Source: Gemmobacter lutimaris | GTDB lineage: Bacteria > Pseudomonadota > Alphaproteobacteria > Rhodobacterales > Rhodobacteraceae | Direction: 5' to 3' | Length of the DNA: 64,000 nucleotides | Assembly (NCBI RefSeq): GCF_003570715.1 | Contig: NZ_QXXQ01000008.1 | Span: forward strand, 1 to 64,000 | In this document: piece by piece, positions 59,145-64,000 of the stretch | Numbering within the stretch: position 1 is the first letter of the stretch | Layout of the letters: every line of letters begins with the position of its first letter | Made by a program: the position numbers and the translations under genes | The notes under the pieces: model-generated | Told to the model about the DNA's origin: nothing | What the model saw: only the letters and a program-made list of their open reading frames with translations | Databases searched by the model: none

Positions 59145-59984
59145 TCAGGCGTCGTTCTCGCAGACCTGCCGTTGGGTGCCGAGCCCCTCGATCCCCAGCT
59201 CCACCACATCGCCGGCCTTCAGGTAGCGCGGCGGCTTCATGCCAAGGCCGACACCGGGTGGCGTGCCGGTGGAGATGATGTCGCCCGGGTGCAGGGTGAA
59301 GAATTGCGACAGGTAGGAGATCAGGAAGGGCACCTGATAGACCATCGTCGCGGTGGACCCGTCCTGCATGGTCTGGCCGTTCACCTTGAGCCACATATGC
59401 AGGTCATTGGGGTTTGCCACCTCATCCGGGGTCACCAGCCAGGGGCCGGTGGGGCCGAAATTGTCGGAGGACTTACCCTTGGACCACTGGCCAGCACGTT
59501 CGGTCTGATAGGCGCGTTCGGACACGTCATTGATGACGCAATAACCGGCGACATGGTTCAGCGCCTCGGCCTCGGTGACATATTTTGCGGGCTTGCCGAT
59601 GACGAAGCCCAGCTCTACCTCCCAGTCGGTCTTTTCCGACCCGCGCGGGATCAGGATCGGATCATCCGGCCCGCAGATGGCGGAGGTGTATTTGGCAAAG
59701 ATCACCGGCTCGGGCGGCACTTCCATGCCGCTTTCGGCGGCATGGTCGGAATAGTTCAGCCCGATGCAGATGAACTTGCCGGTGCCGCCGACGCAGGCGC
59801 CGAGGCGGGGATTGCCTTCGACCAGCGGCAGGGTCTCCGGGTCGATAGCGGCGAGGCGGCCGAGGTCGGTCAGTACCTGCCCGGCGATGTCGGGCACATG
59901 GGCCGAGAGGTCGCGCAACCGACCGGCGGCGTCGAGCATTCCGGGTTTCTCGGCGCCGCGCGCGCCGTAACGGACGAGTTTCAT
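59145..59984 (-). CDS. fumarylacetoacetate hydrolase-family protein
   Basis: 279 residues. CIGLNYSDHAAESG near 73-86, EPVIFAKYTSAICGPDDPI near 91-109, the metal-ligand segment DWEVELGFVIGK near 121-132 and PGDIISTGTPPGVGLG near 235-250 are the FAH C-terminal-domain motifs. Behind an SDR and a sugar-acid dehydratase, it matches the position and type of 2,4-diketo-3-deoxy-L-fuconate/L-rhamnonate hydrolase, which splits the diketo acid into pyruvate and L-lactate. Other FAH-family hydrolases remain possible. It is the last gene of the operon. Confidence 0.88.
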   Translation of the reverse strand: MKLVRYGARGAEKPGMLDAAGRLRDLSAHVPDIAGQVLTDLGRLAAIDPETLPLVEGNPRLGACVGGTGKFICIGLNYSDHAAESGMEVPPEPVIFAKYTSAICGPDDPILIPRGSEKTDWEVELGFVIGKPAKYVTEAEALNHVAGYCVINDVSERAYQTERAGQWSKGKSSDNFGPTGPWLVTPDEVANPNDLHMWLKVNGQTMQDGSTATMVYQVPFLISYLSQFFTLHPGDIISTGTPPGVGLGMKPPRYLKAGDVVELGIEGLGTQRQVCENDA

Positions 59985-60005
59985 GGGTCTTCCTTTCCGA
60001 AAGGC

Positions 60006-60734
60006 TCAGGTGGTCCAGCCACCGTCGATGACATGTTCGGTGCCGGTGGTGAAGGCGGATTCATCGGCGGCCAGATAGCAGACCAGTGCCGCGATCTCAT
60101 CGGCGCGGCCAAGGCGGCCCATGGCCTGCCGGGCGATGAAGGCTTTCATCGCGCCTTCGTAATCGCCGGTCGCACGCAGGCGTTCATGCAGGCTGGGGCT
60201 ATCGACCGTGCCGGGGCAGATGGCGTTGCAGCGGATGCCGCGCGTGACGTAATCAGCGGCCACGGCGCGGGTCAGGCCGACCACGGCCGCCTTGGAGGCC
60301 GAATAGACCGCGCGGTTGATCGGCCCTTTTTTCGGCCCCGCCACTGAGGACATGTTGATGATCGACCCCGCGCCCTTTTCCAGCATCCCCGGCAGCACCG
60401 CGCGGATCATGCGGAACTGCGCCTTGGCGTTCAGGTCAAAGGCGAAGTCCCATTCCGCCTCGGTCGCCTCCAGCACGGTGCCGTTATGAACGACGCCAGC
60501 GCAGTTGAACAGAATGTCCACCGGGCCGATCTCGTCCATCAGGGCGGCGATGGCGGCGCCGTCCAGCACGTTCAGCGCGCGGGTGGTCAGGCCCGGCATA
60601 TCGGCCAGCAGCGCGGGATTCACATCGGTCGCAATGACCTCGGCGCCCTCGGCCGCCATGCGCAGCGCCGAGGCGCGGCCGATCCCTTGCCCCGCCGCAG
60701 TAATGAGCGCGCGTTTGCCTTGCAGTCTTTGCAT
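60006..60734 (-). CDS. SDR-family dehydrogenase (2-keto-3-deoxy-L-fuconate dehydrogenase type)
   Basis: 242 residues, classical SDR: cofactor motif TAAGQGIGRAS near 12-22 with D37 (ATDVN) favouring NAD, NNAG-equivalent NCAG, catalytic Ser in NMSSVAG, and YSASK near 144-148. The short form and the flanking genes match 2-keto-3-deoxy-L-fuconate/L-rhamnonate 4-dehydrogenase, which makes the diketo acid hydrolysed by the FAH-family enzyme. It lies 21 bp before that gene. Confidence 0.88.
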   Translation of the reverse strand: MQRLQGKRALITAAGQGIGRASALRMAAEGAEVIATDVNPALLADMPGLTTRALNVLDGAAIAALMDEIGPVDILFNCAGVVHNGTVLEATEAEWDFAFDLNAKAQFRMIRAVLPGMLEKGAGSIINMSSVAGPKKGPINRAVYSASKAAVVGLTRAVAADYVTRGIRCNAICPGTVDSPSLHERLRATGDYEGAMKAFIARQAMGRLGRADEIAALVCYLAADESAFTTGTEHVIDGGWTT

Positions 60735-60744
60735 CTTTCCCTCC

Positions 60745-61938
60745 TCAGGCGGCGCCGGGCAGACAGGCCGGGCCGATCGGCTCGAATGACTTGTAGGTCA
60801 GGATGAATTCGCGGTGACCCAGATCTTCGGATTTCGTCTTTGCGCCCCCGGCCACGGCCACCACCAGATCGCGGATTTCGCGGCCCACTTCGGCGATGCT
60901 GCGCGTGCCCTCGATGATGTCGCCGGCGTTCACGTCCATGTCGTCGGCCAATGCACGATAGGTATCGGGGTTGGCGCAGATCTTGATGACCGGCGAGATG
61001 GCGGAACCCACGACCGAGCCGCGCCCGGTGACAAACAACGTCAGATGCGCGCCCGAAGCGATCATTTCCACGATTTCGGCATTGTCGCTGATGTTCGGGA
61101 AGCCGAAGCGCACCTCGCCATCGGGCACGACATCCATCAGGTAAAGCCCGCCCTGCGGCGGCACGTCGCCGGGTTTGATCAGGCCAGAAATCGGGCTGTC
61201 ACCGGATTTCACATAGGCGCCCAGCGATTTTTCCTCGATGGTGGACAGGCCCCCGGCGGCGTTGCCGGCGGCAAAGCTGCCATAGCCCAGCGTCGCGTAA
61301 TAGCGTTCGGCCTTTTGCACGCTGTCGCGCAGGGCTTGCCCCAGTTCGGGGGTGATGGCGCGGGCGGCCATGATTTCCTCGCAGCCGATCAGCTCGCCGG
61401 TTTCCTCGAAGATGCAGGCCGCGCCCTCGGCGACCAGCAGGTCAAAGGCCCGCCCAGCCGCCGGGTTGCCGGAAATGCCCGAGGTGCCATCGGAGCCGCC
61501 GCAGACGGTGCCGACGATCAGCTCATGCACGCCCATGACGACGCGCGGCACCCCGGCGATCTGCGTCAGCGCGCCTGCCACCCAATCGCGTCCGGCCTGC
61601 ACCGTGGCCCGCGTGCCCCCGGATTTCTGGATCACCAGCGTTTTCACCGGGCGGCCCGAGGCATCGACGGCGTTGGCGGCGCGCACCTTGTCGAAGCTTT
61701 CGCAGCCAAGGCTGACGAACAGCACGGCACCGACATTCGGGTGGGTGCAAAGCCGCTCCATCATGCGGGCGGCGTATTCGTTGGGAAAGCAGCCGGGAAA
61801 GCCAATCAGTTGCACATCCTGATCGCGGAAACCCGCGACGATCTCGCTGGCCACGAAATGCGCGCATTCCACCAGATAAGCCACCACCACCGTATTGCGA
61901 ATGCCCTTGCGCCCGTCGGCGCGCAACCAGCCCTTCAT
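60745..61938 (-). CDS. UxaA-family sugar-acid dehydratase, C-terminal (catalytic) subunit
   Basis: 397 residues of the altronate/galactarate dehydratase C-terminal family: GRKGIRNTVVVAYLVECAHFVASEI near 9-33, GFPGCFPNEYAARMMERL near 46-63, LFVSLGCESFD, GTVCGGSDGTSGISGNPAAG near 167-186. In UxaA the N- and C-terminal parts are one protein; here they are separate genes overlapping by 4 bp. It would dehydrate a C6 sugar acid such as L-fuconate or L-rhamnonate to the 2-keto-3-deoxy acid. Confidence 0.9.
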   Translation of the reverse strand: MKGWLRADGRKGIRNTVVVAYLVECAHFVASEIVAGFRDQDVQLIGFPGCFPNEYAARMMERLCTHPNVGAVLFVSLGCESFDKVRAANAVDASGRPVKTLVIQKSGGTRATVQAGRDWVAGALTQIAGVPRVVMGVHELIVGTVCGGSDGTSGISGNPAAGRAFDLLVAEGAACIFEETGELIGCEEIMAARAITPELGQALRDSVQKAERYYATLGYGSFAAGNAAGGLSTIEEKSLGAYVKSGDSPISGLIKPGDVPPQGGLYLMDVVPDGEVRFGFPNISDNAEIVEMIASGAHLTLFVTGRGSVVGSAISPVIKICANPDTYRALADDMDVNAGDIIEGTRSIAEVGREIRDLVVAVAGGAKTKSEDLGHREFILTYKSFEPIGPACLPGAA

Positions 61939-62249
61939 CGTGACACCCCCGCGCTGATCCCGTCGGCATCCTGCAAGGCGTGGGTCGCCGTATAGGCCGA
62001 GCGGATATTGTGGATATGCACATGCGCGCCCGGCGCGATGTCTTGGGTCGCGATGCCGATGGGCATGCCGTATTTCAGGATCGCCTCCCCCGCCGCGATG
62101 GCATGGCGGGCAATCTTGTGTGCCATGGGAATGGGGCGGGTCAGGCGCACCGGGCCGGATTCCAACCCCACCTCCAGCCCCTCGGGCGCGTTGGCGCGCG
62201 CGACCAGCACGTTGTCGGCGTCATGCAGCAGCAGGAAGGGGCCGGTCAT
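61935..62249 (-). CDS. UxaA-family dehydratase, N-terminal SAF-domain subunit
   Basis: 104 residues from the ATG at 62249, which overlaps the MaoC stop as ATGA; an ATG nine bases upstream is possible. FLLLHDADNVLVARANAPEG, the RPIPMAHKIARHAIAAGEAILKYGMPIG segment and IAPGAHVHIHNI are the SAF domain of altronate/galactarate dehydratases. It completes the split dehydratase with the next gene. Confidence 0.92.
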   Translation of the reverse strand: MTGPFLLLHDADNVLVARANAPEGLEVGLESGPVRLTRPIPMAHKIARHAIAAGEAILKYGMPIGIATQDIAPGAHVHIHNIRSAYTATHALQDADGISAGVSR

Positions 62250-62692
62250 CGGCGACACTCCACCATATAGATATGATCGGCGACCAGCGCGGTTTCGCCG
62301 GTCTGTTTGGTGACGGTCAGGCGTTCGGTGACGCGGCCGAAGCCGGGGCGTTTTTCCATCAGTTCCTTGGCGATGATTTCGACCGTGCTGCGGATCGTGT
62401 CGCCGATGAACACCGGCTTCACGAAACGCATGCGGTCATAACCGTAGGAAAACGCCACCGGGTTGATGACGGTCGCGGTCAGGCCGACGCCGATGGTAAA
62501 GACCATGGTGCCATGCGCGATGCGCTGGCCAAAAGGCAGGGTCTTGCAGAATTCGGCATCCAGGTGATGCGGAAAGAAATCGCCCGAATGGCCGGCATGG
62601 ACCACGAAATCGGTTTCCGTGATGGTGCGGCCGACAGTTTGCCGCGACTGACCGATGTCGTAATCTTCGTAATAACTGACCTGTTCAAGCAT
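62246..62692 (-). CDS. MaoC-family hot-dog hydratase
   Basis: 148 residues from the ATG at 62692; the frame is open further upstream but that part lies inside the oxidoreductase gene. ESYYEDYDIG-like start, TITETDFVVHAGHSGDFFPHHLD near 25-47 and LPFGQRIAHGTMVFTIGVGL near 55-74 carry the Asp/His catalytic pair region of R-specific enoyl-CoA hydratases. Such an enzyme acts on CoA esters, which is unexpected in a sugar-acid operon; it overlaps the oxidoreductase gene by 8 bp and the SAF subunit by 4 bp, so it is clearly part of the unit. Confidence 0.85.
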   Translation of the reverse strand: MLEQVSYYEDYDIGQSRQTVGRTITETDFVVHAGHSGDFFPHHLDAEFCKTLPFGQRIAHGTMVFTIGVGLTATVINPVAFSYGYDRMRFVKPVFIGDTIRSTVEIIAKELMEKRPGFGRVTERLTVTKQTGETALVADHIYMVECRR

Positions 62693-63722
62693 CGGGGCTG
62701 TCCTTGATCGGATGCGCGGGGGCGGCGGCGCTGTCATAGGCGGCTTCGACCAGTGCCATGGTGTGCCAGGCATCCTCGGCGCTGCCTTCCAGCGCGGGGC
62801 CAAGGCCACAGGCAAAGCGCTGCACCTGTGTCATGCGGCCGACGAAGGCCGCGATGAACCAGTTGCCGGTCAGGGGCACCTGTTGCCAGTCGCCGCCGGT
62901 ATTCAGCCAAAGCTCGTCCGGCTCGCCCTTGGGGTAATCGAGGTTCACGCCCAGCTTCATATAGGCCGCGCCTTTCGTGCCGCAGATGCGGAACTCGCAA
63001 GCCTGAAACTTGCGGCCGAAGGCGTGGTTGTGGTTGATCGACAGGCTGCACCGCTTGCCCGGCCCATAGTCGAGGATCATCGCGCTGCGGGTGTTCGACA
63101 CGGTGGAGGACGGATGCCCCGTGGTGCGGGCAAACACCCCCTGCGGGTTACCCATCAGATCGCGGATGAGATCAAGGTAATGGATGGAATGCAGCAGGAT
63201 TTCCACGCGCGGCAGGTTCGCGAGGAACTCCCACAGGTGCCACGGCGTATCCAGCGCCAGCCAGGCGTCGAAATCCACTACCTCCCCCAGAAGGCCCCGC
63301 GCAATCGCATCCTTCAAGGCCAGCGCCATGGGCGCGAAGCGGAGCTGAAAATTCACCGCCGCGCGCAGGCGGCGGGCGCGGACGATGCGCAGGATCTCGG
63401 TCGCTGCCGCCAGATCCGACCCCATGGGTTTCTGGATCAGCACGACCGCGCCTTCGGGCAGTTCGCGCAGGATGCCGGGGATCGCGGCGGGCGGCACGGC
63501 CAGATCAAAGATCGCATCAGGCACGGCGACCGCCTCGGCCAGTGTCAACGCGCGGCCAAGCGCGGCAGCCTTGGCGCTATCGGGGTCATGGATGCCCGCC
63601 ACCGGAAAGCCCGCCTGCGCATAGGCCGGCAGATGCGCGTCGCGCACGATGGACCCCGCGCCGAAGATGACGATGGGTTTCGGCTGCGCGGGCGGCGCAA
63701 GGGTCTGGATCAGGTCAGTCAT
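62685..63722 (-). CDS. Gfo/Idh/MocA-family oxidoreductase
   Basis: 345 residues. The N-terminal Rossmann motif VIFGAGSIVRDAHLPAYA is near 18-35, and the substrate-site EKP motif appears as VVLIQKPMGSDLAAATEIL near 92-110. The C-terminal domain keeps LHSIHYLDLIRDLMG with the likely catalytic histidine. It is probably the NAD(P)-dependent sugar dehydrogenase of the operon, making a lactone or keto sugar, though the substrate is not shown. It overlaps the mutarotase gene by 8 bp and the MaoC gene by 8 bp. Confidence 0.9.
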   Translation of the reverse strand: MTDLIQTLAPPAQPKPIVIFGAGSIVRDAHLPAYAQAGFPVAGIHDPDSAKAAALGRALTLAEAVAVPDAIFDLAVPPAAIPGILRELPEGAVVLIQKPMGSDLAAATEILRIVRARRLRAAVNFQLRFAPMALALKDAIARGLLGEVVDFDAWLALDTPWHLWEFLANLPRVEILLHSIHYLDLIRDLMGNPQGVFARTTGHPSSTVSNTRSAMILDYGPGKRCSLSINHNHAFGRKFQACEFRICGTKGAAYMKLGVNLDYPKGEPDELWLNTGGDWQQVPLTGNWFIAAFVGRMTQVQRFACGLGPALEGSAEDAWHTMALVEAAYDSAAAPAHPIKDSPDA

Positions 63723-64000
63723 GGTGAAACACCTCGGTCATTTCGGCCCACCATTCGCCCTCGGCCCGGGTCTCCAGCGGGCGTTGAAGGGGCATGCAGA
63801 CCGCCCACCAGCGTTGGGTTTCCGGGTCTTCGGCCATTTTCGCCATATCGGCCGCGAGATCCGCGCCGTGATATTCGAAATAGGAAAACAGCAGGTTTTC
63901 CGGCTCCTTGAGGAAGATCGAGTAATTGCGGATGCCGCATTCGGTGATCTTGCGCAGAACGCCCGGCCAGACCTCGGCATGCAGGCGGCGGTATTCGGCC
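63715..64000 (-). CDS. L-rhamnose mutarotase-family protein (partial, 5' end outside window)
   Basis: About 95 C-terminal residues are in the window, in a frame without its start. The sequence AEYRRLHAEVWPGVLRKI, IRNYSIFLKEPENLLFSYFEYHG and MAEDPETQRWWAVCMPLQRPL followed by EGEWWAEMTEVFH is the DUF718/RhaM family, which interconverts anomers of L-rhamnose and, in relatives, L-fucose. The catalytic-type His in RLHAEVWP and the Trp pair are present. Only about ten to fifteen N-terminal residues are missing. It points to a 6-deoxy-L-sugar as operon substrate. Confidence 0.9.
   Translation of the reverse strand, partial: AEYRRLHAEVWPGVLRKITECGIRNYSIFLKEPENLLFSYFEYHGADLAADMAKMAEDPETQRWWAVCMPLQRPLETRAEGEWWAEMTEVFHHD

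Overview
The window is 64 kb of high-GC DNA, gene-dense and organised in tight operons with many 4-bp ATGA overlaps. No rRNA, tRNA, CRISPR array, transposase or phage gene was recognised. The style (GC-rich third positions, OxyR-KatG pair, branched-chain-type ABC transporters attached to catabolic genes, CbiZ-type corrinoid salvage) fits an alphaproteobacterium of the Rhodobacteraceae type (Paracoccus/Rhodobacter relatives). That placement is inferred from gene content, not from a marker gene.

Layout: (1) 1-6456, minus strand: a catabolic operon with a luciferase-type flavin monooxygenase, a flavin reductase carrying an extra C-terminal domain, an alpha/beta hydrolase, a DUF1185 protein, an aldehyde dehydrogenase and a PotD/PotB-type ABC importer. 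A divergent GntR regulator lies beside a palindromic operator. (2) 7597-10825: katG and divergent oxyR around a palindrome. (3) 11153-12793: a BCCT osmolyte/betaine carrier; 12814-13974: an Asp-box (BNR) repeat protein. (4) 14038-21892, minus strand: a complete corrinoid acquisition operon with promoter, cobalamin riboswitch, btuB, btuF, btuC, btuD, cbiZ, exbB, two exbD genes and tonB. (5) 22009-26137: glycerate 2-kinase, an aromatic-type amino acid decarboxylase, a SRPBCC protein and an AraC regulator.

(6) 26444-48896 is the most unusual part. It holds an ATP-dependent hydantoinase/lactamase pair (HyuB, HyuA), a five-gene LIV-type ABC importer, a PuuR-like XRE-cupin regulator, a GabT-type aminotransferase, an aldehyde dehydrogenase, a butyrate kinase and phosphotransbutyrylase pair, a single-chain B12-binding mutase-like enzyme, a ProC-like reductase, a self-sufficient CYP116B-like P450, an IclR regulator, and a two-subunit isoquinoline-oxidoreductase-type molybdenum hydroxylase. 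Together these could oxidise an N-heterocycle to a lactam, open it, deaminate it and activate the acid. The substrate is unknown and this pathway is an inference. The B12-dependent step would be supplied by the corrinoid operon in region 4.

(7) 49010-55798: a ribose/inositol-type ABC importer with a Gfo/Idh/MocA oxidoreductase and a sugar isomerase, facing a LacI regulator across two CG-centred operators. (8) 55801-64000: an IclR regulator, a signal-less solute-binding-protein homologue with a CaiB CoA transferase, and a minus-strand operon resembling the non-phosphorylating L-fucose/L-rhamnose route (mutarotase, Gfo/Idh oxidoreductase, MaoC hydratase, split UxaA dehydratase, SDR, FAH-family hydrolase). 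The first and last genes of the window are cut by its edges.
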